NCBI RefSeq assembly: GCF_963678975.1
Contig: NC_089278.1
Span: forward strand, 15,915,959 to 15,979,958
DNA length: 64,000 nt
Origin: Dysidea avara
Taxonomy: Eukaryota; Porifera; Demospongiae; Dictyoceratida; Dysideidae
Direction: 5' to 3'
This document shows positions 22,462 through 34,800 of this stretch, piece by piece (position 1 is the first letter of the stretch; every line of letters begins with the position of its first letter). A program made the position numbers and the translations under genes. The notes under the pieces are model-generated. The model did no database searches and was not told the DNA's origin. It was given only the letters and a program-made list of their open reading frames with translations.

Positions 22462-23697
22462 TATTTGATGGGCGTGATCACAAAACTATTGTGTATATAC
22501 GGGATCCCAATCGCAAAGTTGCAGATATCTAGCTAGTATATCTCTTCTATAGTAGCACTGGGACTGAAGCACTTCTGAAATACAGCTCTGAAATAATTCT
22601 GTAGCGTCTAAATATGCTGCTGAAAGAAAGTGTTTTGGATGAAGAAGAAGACAAACAGTCTGATTGAAGATAAAAGAAAAGACAAGGCGCAGAGAGCCTA
22701 AGCTCGTCGGAACCCCAAAAGGCACATCCCACTGGTGAGTTTGTTATTGCTGCGTAAAATGGTGGCTGTGCACTGCTTGAAAAAATCCCAGACCAGGCAG
22801 TGACTTGATCCACACACAGCTTGCAGTCTAGGCAAATGCTTGAGGAGCCACACAACCTGGGATCCAGGATTTCCTCTGCATTCAGCCAGTACTTAACAAT
22901 TATGTCTTCTCATTTTTTCATCATTGTCCAACTATCCCTCTAGGGATCTGCAGGGAGGCAACAAATTAGCCTGTGGCACAGTGAGTCAGAAACCTGAAAA
23001 CTCTCCTAGTTATTAAGAAATAAAAAAAAAAATCCGCCCTCCCGCACTGCTATTTTGAGTACAGGAGGATGAGAAACCAATAATTAAGTCTGGGGAGAGC
23101 AGCAGGCTAAATAAGCCCATAAGAGCACCTCCAACATTTACAACGTGCGACACACAGAGGACATGCATACATATCAAATACACATAAGTATATGGGGACA
23201 CACACCACCCACGCGTGCACTTTGGAGCAAGGTGCGCGGCACACGTGGTATATATTTCAAGCCACACCAGTAATATTATATTGTACAGGCTGTTAGGCAA
23301 GCAGCGCACGATATTAGCTCACCATTAGTTATTGCAGGAACCGCGTTTCTACTGTACAAGACACAGAATAGATTGAATTGATCAGCATTCAATTTAAAGC
23401 GCAACCAAAGATTAGGAGCACATTAAATTTATTTCACAGTTCTTTGACTCCGGGATTGAGGAATGGTTATCAAATTATGATGATGTGTTGAAGTAATTCA
23501 TGTGAGCCGACAATGGCTAGCAGCAACAAGTGAGTTTTTAATAGAAAGTTTGCCAATGATCTGACACAGCCAATTGAAAAATCATCCTGTAGAAGACAAA
23601 TAGGTCTAATCTCGTGAATCTCGAGTGTGTATAATGCGAGGTATAATGCAACAAGTAGGCGTATAAAGTAAAACTCTAATAACAATAAATACTTAGG

Positions 23698-23985
23698 TTT
23701 AAAGGAAGAAAATCCATCCCTCGATCCATCCCTCCTGGAGGAGACTGAGCTGAGTGTGGCGCCTGACTAGACATTGGGTGGCCTGCAGTTGGGGTAGGAG
23801 GGATTTTTTTCCTTTCTTTGTCCCATTTTCTGTTTCACCTTGTAGCTACTGTAGGTTAAGTAATGTTTAAGTCTCTAGTTCCAGTTTGTTAGGTTAGGTA
23901 ATCCAAAGGCTGCAGCACATGTTGCTGTCAGATCTTCGGTGCTGGCCACTGTAAAGCTCTAATAACAATAATAACAAAACACTGA
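23698..23985 (+). mobile_element. Possible 3' end of a non-LTR retrotransposon
   Basis: A stretch with TCCCTCCTGGAGGAGACTGAGC, GGTGCTGGCCACTGTAAAGC and a terminal CTCTAATAACAATAATAACAA tract resembles the simple-repeat-tailed 3' UTRs of LINEs. A second tail-like CTCTAATAACAATAAAT sits at 23672-23690. No reverse transcriptase frame is visible upstream. Confidence 0.35.
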
Positions 23986-24233
23986 AAACTTGAGGACGTG
24001 GTATCTTGTTTTAAACTACTTTGGTACTGAAGGTAGCGAAATGCCCTTTTCTCCTCTGAGCATTGCAAATTCCTGCTAAGAATGGACAAATTTATAATAA
24101 GGCATTTTGCATATAATAATAACCATTGCCCCTAGCAACCTGAATTTAACATTATTTGTAGGTGTCAATGTCTAAAGTCACTTCTCCAATTTTGAAAGAT
24201 CTATAGGTAACAATTACAAGGGGTATAGTATGT

Positions 24234-24611
24234 TCACGTTGAGCTGAATCCTGGAGAACAGCTAAAAATTAAAATTGGATTTATTTTCAACAGAGTTAAC
24301 ATTTCAGCCAACCAGATGATTATTGATAACAGCAAAGGTGTCAACAACAGACATGTACGGTTTGGCTCCATTACAAGTTCGGGAAAGGGCTGTAATGGAC
24401 ACTGTACTTATATGGCTTCCCCATAGGAAATGTATTGTGGAAATTTTGATTGGCTGTAAATACTATGCCAAACATTTGAACAAAAAGATTTTGAAATATT
24501 TTTAGCGGGTCAAGCAGTACTACAAATGAGCCAAATTTCAACATCATGTGTAATTGCATCCATGAGTTATTAAATGTTTTTGAGGATTCAGCTCAACGTG
24601 AACATACTATA
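24234..24611. mobile_element. 378 bp MITE with ~29 bp perfect TIRs
   Basis: TATAGTATGTTCACGTTGAG...ATCCT at the left and AGGAT...CTCAACGTGAACATACTATA at the right are perfect inverted copies for about 29 bp. The outermost TA on each side may be the target duplication. The interior has no coding capacity. Confidence 0.85.
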
Positions 24612-24677
24612 GTCACTACCAATAGTTCTGTAGAACCATCTGCGACCGGGATCAAAATCAAATCAAGCAATCAAGAT

Positions 24678-25013
24678 TAGGGCTGGGCGATAGTGAATTT
24701 TTAAATGTCCGAACGATAGTAAGACACTGTTCACGATAGACGATAGTATAACAAGAGTGAAAATCTACTTATTACCTTCACAGAGATATGCAAGGAGGGA
24801 TGCACTTATGGATATGTTTTTGACTAAGAGACTAAATAGCCTTTTTAGACTGATTTTTGTTCCCAAATATTATTTTTACAAGTGTTTTGCATGAATATTT
24901 GCATATTTTTACATCTTAATTACTGTCTGATAGTAATTTTTCAATCGATAGGTGATACACGATAGCGATACTATCCCGATATTCTGATATGTTCATACTA
25001 TCCCCCAGCCCTA
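24678..25013. mobile_element. 336 bp hAT-type MITE (TAGGGCTGGG termini)
   Basis: The ends TAGGGCTGGGCGATAGT and ACTATCCCCCAGCCCTA are inverted. The flanks ATCAAGAT and GTCAAGAT make an 8-bp target duplication with one mismatch, the length typical of hAT elements. The interior is rich in GATA/CGATAG repeats. The element at 52433-53400 has related termini. Confidence 0.8.
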
Positions 25014-25082
25014 GTCAAGATGTAAATTAGCACTGAAACAAGCGATTAAGACGTCAGGTTGTAGGGGCAACGGTTAAGGTCC

Positions 25083-26900
25083 ATGCACAATGTTAAACAC
25101 CCAACTGATGATTTACGATTTATGAGGGATAAAATGTTGGACATTTTAATTTCACAAAGTCTAGATTATGGATACAATACTCCTTTAGCTTCTGTATTTG
25201 TGGCAGTTATTTTAGAGAATTGCTACATGTGTGTTCATTATTTCAAAAACACACTATATATATTTAACTGCTGTGAAGGTGTTGCTCATGTAGCAAGTTT
25301 CCAATTGGTTTAATTGTTTCTCTTTACTTACTAACAAACTAATACCACATGTAGCTCTGATCCTGTCAGCGGTGGGTGGTTACAGTGGGTGTATGACAGC
25401 ATGTGTGTGTTGGAGCACATTTGGACCACTGCTGATATTCAGTTAGAGCTCTCCATTTATCTGCTGGCTGGTGTGGTGGTCTTGTGGATATTAATAGGGA
25501 TGGCTTGGTGGAACTACGAAGAAGCTATTTCAAACCTATTTGAACTAAGAAGTAAGTGCTGTGTGTACACGACAAGATAGCCACCATTGTTTAGCTGAAG
25601 CTGACAACTACATTCTGGTTTTATATGTATCTTACACACTTGGGTAATGTTAACAACACTGTACCATGTTTTGGCTTCCACTTTGGATTTCAGAGTGTTA
25701 GGGCTACACTTTGTCTTATACTAATAGTACTATAGTGTAGCCATAGGCATTATGTGGATAAATATATTTTGGAAATCATGTCTTTACAGCAAGTTTAGCA
25801 CTTAGTACACTGTGTATGTGCATGTTAGTTAGCCTTATATGGCCAGTCCCTATTCTCTACATGGCACTTATTGATTGAAGATTATAAGCACCTCATCAAA
25901 AGAAAGAATGGCAGCAAACATATCGTAAAATTAATTTTACATCTGAATGTGCCTTAGCTGTTATTTACTGAAAGTGAAGTGGCCATTATGCTTCATTCTC
26001 AGTCTGATGCACAGCATTACAAATAAAGAGCAGTACAAGAGGCACCTCCGTAATCAATCCAGTCACTACAGAAAATACGGGTGATTCACAGGGAAACAAT
26101 GATGCACTACTGCAAATTGCCACCAGGAGCTTATAAGCATTGAAGACGCAATTACTGCTCTCTTTATAGGGACATGTGGCTGTGAAGGCATTTCATAAAA
26201 GATGAAACAGCTACATCCTGAGTGTTACGCTCCTTTGCATCTAGCAGTGCTTATGAGCTCCTGTCGCCACCTTACAGGTAAGTACATGATGCATACATGG
26301 ATTGTATGGCAAAGATACTTGTTGGGCTGTAAAAAAATTGTAGCTACGTATTGGAAGCATTTTAGACCACACTGAAGGCACTGACTAATACTGCCAAGTC
26401 ACCATGAAGGTGTTGTGATGTTAGTTTCTAGTCAATATTTTTTGCGAACCTTCTAGTATGCAGTACTACCGTATACTGTATGAGAAGCACCATGTGGAGA
26501 GAGAAGGGTCTGGCCACTTGAGACTAAATGTTATACTTAGCTAGTATTCAGTGTTGTATTTCTGCTATTTCATCAGGTAATTCAGTGGCAAATGTTCAAG
26601 TTTCTAATCTGGCTAGCTCCAGCAGTGAATTCATTGCTCCATGGTATGTAGTTTGTATGATAGAATCATAGGTGGTATAGTATCTATGATAGAATACTAG
26701 TATCACAGATGCAGGAGACTGAATTAATGCAGTACCTGTATAGTACCAGCATAGCTTCAACTGTAAAAGCATGATATAGATCAGAGTATATTACAAGAGT
26801 GGTACACTTGCTTTGTTTTTATTATAGGCAAGATCACAGTTTTCAACTATCACCAGAAACTAAGAAACTCACTCAGCGGATCAGACACCCACAAACTTGA
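25083..26900 (+). CDS. Unrecognised small single-pass membrane protein
   Basis: Four exons join in frame to 155 residues: 25083-25228 (GTGTGT donor), 25370-25551, 26577-26643 and 26828-26900 (TGA). The phases agree and all sites are GT-AG. The middle exon has a strong transmembrane segment (SIYLLAGVVVLWILIGMAWW) followed by NYEEAISNLFELR. The C-terminal tail is polar, Ser-rich and basic (SSSSEFIAPW, QLSPETKKLTQRIRHPQT). The last three exons are well supported; the first is less certain and its donor is only fair. An in-frame TAG at 25062-25064 limits upstream extension without another exon. I do not recognise the family. The stop lies 268 bp before the USO1 ATG on the same strand. Confidence 0.55.
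25985..26425. repeat. Dispersed repeat, copy 2 (intron of the small membrane protein gene)
   Basis: Shares ordered blocks with 9284-9770, including ACAGGTAAGTACATGATGCATACAT, TTGTTGGGCTG and ACTGCCAAG.CACCATGAAGGTGTTGTGA. Confidence 0.5.
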
Positions 26901-27168
26901 ATACATTATTTACTGTACTCGCAGTTTATAATTTTCTGCTGTATATATGGTACTTATGTGATTAGAAAATTAGTCGATCAATCAAAAAAGCCACCAACAT
27001 AATAAGCACTTTTCTTCACACACACGCTTGTAGTTTGTACGAGCATGCAAGAGCTCATACAACTTAAGCGCCCCCCAGGTTAGCGGCTTACAATTGGTCA
27101 CTGCGCCAAAAATAAAATTCGAGTTTTGGTTGGACAATTGACCTCGCAATTGACCATTGTTTCTGAAG

Positions 27169-30100
27169 ATGACGTCCTGGTTCGGCTCCATTATGGGATC
27201 CCAAGCGGATCAACAAGAACCCTCTGGGGCCGATACGGTATGGGCAGATGTGTTTAGCAGATAGTATGCCTTAGCTGCTAGCTTTGGTGTGCACTTTTTG
27301 GAATACTTAGACGGTGGTCTTACATTACAAAAGCAGTTTTATGAATTTGCAGTATTTATGTGTACCATAATTTTAATAAAAACTTCGGAGAGCTTTGTGG
27401 CGGTACTTGAATCCTGATAAAGACAGGATTTATGACACGAATGCTAGCATGTATGTGATAACTAGCTAACTTTAGTGATATTATACTGGCTAGCTGCACG
27501 TTCTCTGCTGTCAGTACATTTCGTATAGTGGTAATAGAATGTTTCGTGTGTGTTAGACATTAAAATGGTGAAATTCATTTTGTGTGTATTGGACTATATC
27601 GGTGTTTTCAGGTAGTTGTGTACACCTGAGTCTAGGCCCCCCTTATCTTACCTTGTAGCTATCCCTGTATGTTGCCATTATCATGACGTTTGCTACTTGT
27701 TATAGTAGAATAAAGATTATAGATATACTGCACCTGTGCTGTTTATTGGGTGCTTACACTAGAAAATTAGAATACCATATAGCCGGAAAGTTTGGCGGAA
27801 GGAAACTTTGGCGAATTTGCAGTGATAGGATTTTGGCGAGAACAAAGTTTGGCAAATTTGTTGAGCTACTACAGATTTGTATTGGACAAACAATTTAGCA
27901 GTTTTAGTTTGGCAAAACATTGTTCACTCGCCAAATTCACCAAACTTTCCTCCTGCCAAACTTTCCAGCTATACGGTACACACTGGAACTGAAAACACTA
28001 CATATACATGCGTACATATACACAACATTGTTATAGTATGATATCGGTGCAATCTGACATTTAAAGTGCTATTGTTGCTAATGCCAGCCATTTGACAAAT
28101 TAAGGAAGCCTTAGAGTTTCATCCTATAATGGTTCGTATTCTTATAGCTGTACTTCATTCATTTATAAAGGTTGAAAAGTTATGCAATCGTGTATCATCA
28201 GCAACACTGCTGGCTGACAGAAGAGATGCTCTCAGAGCACTCAAATCTCTCTCAAAGGTATATAGTGTGTTTACTGTGTTGTCTTGCTGTCTTGTCAAGA
28301 GTAAAATTATATACGTCAACATTTCTGTCACTGCTGTATACAGACTTACAGGCTAGAGGTAGGGACACATGCGATGGACATTGTCATCAACGTACTGCAG
28401 ACAGACAGGTAACATGATAGTGTGTACTGTACTGTGTGATGTGTACTGATATGACAATATTTCATAGGATGGACACTGAGATTACTGGCTATGCTCTGGA
28501 AACATTGGCCAATGTGATGAGTGCTGAAACAAGTATGATAGTATGAATTAGGCTGTAAATTACATATTAATACTTTTGTGGTACAATGTATATATTCATT
28601 TAACAACTGTTCAGCTGTAAATGCCTTGCAAACACACTATGGCTGCAAAGGATTGGTCGAGACCACAACCCCTTAATTGTATTTAGCCAGTTTTGCTGAT
28701 TTCTGTACTCATGTGCCAACTTACTGACCCTACACGTCCATGAAACAACTAATCAAGAATTGTGTTAGTTGAACTGTAGACTAGTATAATGATCACACCA
28801 CTGTCGGCTGCACGTTACACAATATCCATAGAGTGTTGATCAATCTACACAGATTTACACTTGCTGTATTAGTTCATACAACGTTCACTAATCACATCTT
28901 GCAACATATGTACTGTAATTGCATTGGATTATATAATGCTATTTCACTTGGTAGTGCCACATTTTGTTAGTATACAGTAGCTGTAGCATAAACAACAGGT
29001 TTTGTTGGGTTTTGTGTACTATGAAATTGACTACATGTCTTCTACATTGTGTTAGATTCTCCGGAAGATTTAGGAGTTCAGTTTATCGAGATGTTTATAA
29101 AGAAACAGGACAATGTTGCATTAATACTAAATGCACTAGAGGTATGTGCTTTAGTATGTTATTAAATTTCCATCTCTTAAGAGTACTTAACATGGAGTAG
29201 TGTACCTTAATTTTTGATAAATATGACTGGATTTGCAGGAATCTTACAATCCTAATTTTACAATCAGAGTGCATTAAACACAATTAATGGGTGGAATTTC
29301 TATAAATGTTAAAACTTAAAAGTACTTGTTTTGTAATGAAGGAATGGTTGGTGTCATGTTGAACATGTGCCTTGTGCGGTCAACTCACGTCTTTCTCTCA
29401 TAGTTTTTGCATTTGCCCTAGTCATAGGAAGGACCTGTTACGCTCTTGGCCTCAAGAGCTGAAATTTTGTTTGTCCATTCCTTTGGTTTTCTAGATAGAA
29501 GAAATGTAATAAAATGGCATTCGAAAAACTACACAAACATGTGGGTTTCTTACATATCCTGTCACAATTTAATATCACAGTACAGTTATGTAATGTGAAA
29601 TTCATGGACTTAATTTCTTACAGGAGTTTGACTTTCAAATCCGCAGACCAGCAGTCAAGCTCTTAACAGCATTGTTAACAGTGAAGAGGTATCACATGTT
29701 ATGCACATGTATGCCATGATCATGCTGCCTACAGTAGCTGTATTAAACCATGTTATCCAGTTGGTCCAGATGTGGTCCTGGTTATGTGTGTATGCATGTG
29801 GGTGAACATGTATTTGTGAGAACAGTGTTATTAACTACTCAATCGGTATACGCCATAATAAGCTTTGTTTTCAGTGTATGTTGTTTGTGGTATTTTTAAA
29901 GCATGTGTGTTCTGTAAATATACAAGTTTTATACTATGAGCTGTAGTATTGATTGGGCTTAATATAGTAGGAGCATTGTGAGTTCAACATGAAGAGTCTT
30001 GAACTTCATCTTGTAATTGAACATTACCTGTTGTTCACATATGAAATGTTACATGTGTGGAAACTAGGACATGTACTACCAGGTCACGTACAGAACAGAA

Positions 30101-31771
30101 ATATTTATTCAACAGATTCTTGTCTCTATAGTCAAACTCATAAATTATATCATGACACACACGTAATCTCCAGGAGACCAGGACCATGTACTGGATTAAT
30201 ATGTACAGTGTACACTATTTGTAACTCACATGACTTCTTAATATTACATTGTTATGTGAGTTATTTTTCATTTTCTAGTGGAGAATTACAGGATACTATA
30301 CTAGTCATTCCACTGGGTGAGTTGCGTACATGTCCCGACCTGAATAATTGTGTTATGTCTGTGTGCATCTTACATTGACCTCATGCATGCTACAACAGCT
30401 TTTACTTACCAAACCATTTCTTAGCTGTTATACTTTGTGTTTTTATATTTTGACCATCAAGTGTTAATTTTCACTGTGGTTTCTACATGACATGGTCCAG
30501 GTATATCAAGAATAATGGAACTGTTATCGGATACAAGAGAAGTGATAAGAAATGATGTGAGTATGATCACTTGTATATGCTGTAATGATGTGTAGCATTA
30601 CTACTGTACGTGTTCTTAATTTATATCTATTTACTAATTGTCCATATTTATGTAGATCAATATACTCTAATAGAGCAGTCAATATATAACATGTGTACAC
30701 ATAGTGTGTACTGTACTGTTCTAACGGACTGCTTATTGCCAGCATTACTTGTATTAGTTATAACAGTATTGAAATGTACAGCATAGACTGTAAACATGAT
30801 ATTCTGTTGATGCTATACTACCTCTGAAAACCAGGCGCCCAATGAATACTATTAGTCAACTCTCTTTATAAATTTAATATTGCACAGCATGCTATCATGA
30901 TGTTATTGTAGCTTGTTTCTTGTAACAGTACATGCAGTACATTAAAATTGGATGTATTTCATAATTATTTTGTAATTCATCAATAATGTTGCTATGCATC
31001 GCTAAGGAAGCATAACTCAAGCAAACTACTTTAAACACAAATTACATGCGAAAGTATCTTCTTAACTGTTTTATAGTTTTCATATGCAAATTCTCTAGAC
31101 AAAGCCTTTTGGCTGCTGTTTTTTTTTTTGTTTGCATACAAAGAAGAAATGCCTCCTAAGGATATGCCGTTCTTGGTGGCGTACAAAAGTTGATACTTTT
31201 TTTCATGCCTGCTATAGCACATAGACTAACCCCTATTAAACTTTTTTACATGGTTTCTGTGGCTGTTCAAATAAACACGACGAAAACAGAAAGCTAACCT
31301 TCAGTACAGTACGTAAACAGCCTTTAGTCATTGAATGAAAGTTTATTTTCTGTAGCTCAAACCTTTTTGCTCATGTGAGTGTTGGACAGACATACTGACA
31401 CGGTCTTGCTTCTAGTTTAAAAACTGTCATGATTTGCTTGACTGCCACCCTGAATTTTCATCACATCTTTTACACAATCACAGTCTCTGTTTGAAGGAGG
31501 CATGGAGATACTAATGTGTTTAACTGTATTTGCATTTTAAAGGGATTACTACTTCTATTGCAACTCACCACATCAAATTCTCAGATACAGGTGAGAGTTG
31601 ACCTTTTGTTTATAAGTCAATTGAGTACTTTATGTAACATCTCATGTGTGCTTGTTATGGGAAATGAAAAATAATGTTGCTGTACAATCATGTAGAAAAT
31701 CATAGCTTTTGAAAATGGTTTTGAGACACTGATGGGTATTGTTCAGGCTGAAGGATACAGCGAGGGAGGTA

Positions 31772-31851
<80 letters not shown>

Positions 31852-34800
31852 TGTGTTGTGTGTGTGTAGTGTTGTGAATGCATTAAATGTTAATGCAAAC
31901 ACTGTGTTTTCATTTAGGTATCGTGGTTCAAGACTGCCTGGCTGTAATGGAAAACTTGCTAAAGTCTAACAACTCTAATCAATCATTTTTCAGAGAAGCA
32001 AGGTACATTAGTGTGGTATCTGTACATTCACATATTATTTCTTGTGTACATACTGTTGTTTATCTGTTGATGTGTTGTCAGTATACATACAAGTTTCACT
32101 TCCTTAGCTTGATAACAAGACTTGTACAATTTTTCAAGTTTGATGGTATGTAGTTTGAACTAATGTACGTGTGTTGTCATGGCAACTGTTACAGGATCCC
32201 AAACAACCTGGGGTGACCAGAAAGTGGCTAATGTTTCCTTAATGTTGAAGGTCTGTTTGTTCCTTGTGTCTACAAAGCTTGCAATATATTGTTATTAGGT
32301 GATCAGAATATTAGTAGCTCCCAACAACACTCAACAGAACATCATAGCTTGTCAGAAGGCCATAGAGCAGTGTGGTATGTTCACCCTATTATATGTAAAT
32401 GGCACTTACTAGTACATGCATGCACTACACACAGACACTTAGACATATGTCATACGCATTAGAAAACACACTAATATGGTGCACACATACTAGTGTGTGA
32501 TGTCCATTGTGTACTATGGGCTCTTGGGGTACATTATTCAGCCAAGTGTGATAATAGCAGTATAAGAAAGAGATTACTTCCTTCATTAATAGTTCTGCAT
32601 GTTTCCTTCTGGTTTGATAATAGTATACTAGTAGTCATTTTGTGGAGTAATCTTTGGAGACCACTGCCTTCTCTGTGATAAGCAGGTCCATGATGTCTAC
32701 AATATCTGAATAAGTCATGGACTGGAATAGGATGCATCGGTGTCTTCACTAATTTGCCACTACTCTGGCATGCATCCCTTTCCAATACCAATGTTGGACG
32801 AGCACATTGTAAAGCTTGTGACTTGTAAAGTGTCTGGCACATAGACTGCCATGATTATCACATAGTGCTCTGTCTTTCTATGATCACAATATCAACTACA
32901 AGCCACATGGTCCAACTATCAACTACAAGCTAGATCTAGCCACAAGTTCTGACCAGCTGAAGTGTTCTATAATACAGATACCAACTATATGTTTATACTA
33001 TTAGTTTAGCACTCTATCAATTGTATCATGTGAAAGTCAAGTGTCAGTTATATCATAAACTTTATCAAACAGTAATTTTGTTATAACTCTGTGTGCTCCT
33101 TTAACTTTATCTGGTAGATTTCCTTGTTCCAAGTGTTCCCCAATCTCCACTACTTCAGGATGTTTGCAGTAATGTGATAGTTGCAATTTTGTATATCATT
33201 TTTTGCTAAGCTTTCAGCTGTTGCCTCTTACATAGGGTTCCGAGACAGGACAATACAGACATTTCCAAGACAGGACTTCTCCCTATCAGCACAATATACA
33301 ATGTTTACATGGCTCTTTGATGCCTTAACCATACATTCTGGTCCACCAGTCGATAGCTTGTGTTTGACGTCTGCAGTAGAACCTTTTACACAGAGTGATC
33401 AGTATACAAATAGTAATCAAAGTGTGAGTTGCTCCACACAACAGCAAGAGCCTCTATCCATAACTCCTCTCAGTCTTCTAATTGGTTTATGTGATTGGGT
33501 GACATATATAGACTGTCAGAGAATAACACAGCTGCTAGACCTTGGTGTGACACATTGGTTTCCAGCATACAGTAGCTTTTGTACTTCCTCTTGCTGTGTT
33601 GCAAGAATGCATCGAGTGGGTTGTCTTATTGTTAGTATGAGGCAGATCAATAGCACATTGGTGGGTTTCCAAAGAGTCAAGTCCCAATTATTATGCCTTC
33701 TGTTCTCAGCCACTACCACCTCTACCACATACTGTTTTCCCCCCAGTTCCAATTGTAGTTTAGCTGTGCCACTAGTTAATAACACCATTTATGTGAAAAG
33801 CAGCATGTGGATTGACAACAAACAAATATACAGTGTTATTGGTCATATTTGAGTTACCCTCCCCTGCCTGGCCAACAGCAAAGGGGGTTTCTAGTTTCCC
33901 TGTCTAGGTGATAAAGTCCCTCCTTCCCGCAATGGTAGTAGGTCACGCTTGGCATCTGGTCTCCGCGTGGGAGCTGATTTAATGGCTTTCTACTATGACT
34001 GTTGTCTTGTCTGCTAGTGTTCAGCTGATTTATCCCCATCTCAAGCTGTGACATCCTCTGGGATAGCTGTTCAATTTCTCACATCAAGGTCTGTTCCGAT
34101 GATAGTGGCATATGCCTCACGGCACCTCCACTTGAGCCAATTGTCCCGACTGTGAACTCCTCAACCTTCCCACGATAGCTGGCTTCACCATATACGACTC
34201 CACTTCCAGTGTGGCATGTTACGAACACGTGGGGTTAGGAAGACTGATAATCACGTGACTTAGTTTGTACAATGACATCACACACAATATTTCATGTAAA
34301 TACAAAACAAAATTAAATGTTCCTAAAATCCCTAAAAGTGTGTGACACTCCCGGGGTTGATTACCCCAGGTAATCAAAGTTCCAATCTTACAACAAATTA
34401 TTGTCTATTCAGTTACTTCTAGTGGGATGAGATGCTGCAATGGTCGACGCAAGACAGTAGGTTTCCTCTCATTATTCAAAACTTGAACACGTGCACCACG
34501 TACCAGCTCATCTCTTCCCTTCAACAGTTCAATAACTCGTCCCAGCTTCCACCAGCATCGTCCGGTGTGGTCCTCTTTCATCACCACGATGTCTCCTGTT
34601 TTGATTCTATTAACAACTCTCTGTTTCTCATTTCTGCAGTGATGATACTCCCTCAGGGCTAGCAAATATTCTCGTCTCCACTGCTTTGTAAACTGATCCA
34701 AAACTCGAAACTGATGACGAGCTCGCTTAGTCAATGCCCTCGCTGTGCTCTTCACTTCAAACTGACGTCCATTTGGGGTGGTAATAATCTGTCGTCCATA

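Larger units (their letters stand above)
21448..25082. other. Region between Twinkle 5' end and the next gene: mobile elements, no gene seen
   Basis: Apart from the elements listed separately (22249-22461, 23698-23985, 24234-24611, 24678-25013) and the motif pair at 22063-22114, I see no supportable exon. Open frames at 22486-22855 and 23013-23309 (-) are serine- or cysteine-rich by composition and show no domain. A 5' UTR exon of Twinkle could lie here, because its first coding exon is preceded by an acceptor-like sequence. Confidence 0.45.

Noticed and set aside
31642..31969. Thr/His-rich (-) and Cys/Val-rich (+) open frames
   Set aside because: They are translations of the (GT)n microsatellite in USO1 intron 10.
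32056..32107. An earlier acceptor (TTGTCAG near 32084) for USO1 exon 12
   Set aside because: It introduces an in-frame stop; the acceptor before 32108 keeps the frame and gives SLITRLVQFF.
33181..33852. 223-codon + strand open frame
   Set aside because: It lies over the antisense of the LTR-element protease remnant and shows no domain or splice context.
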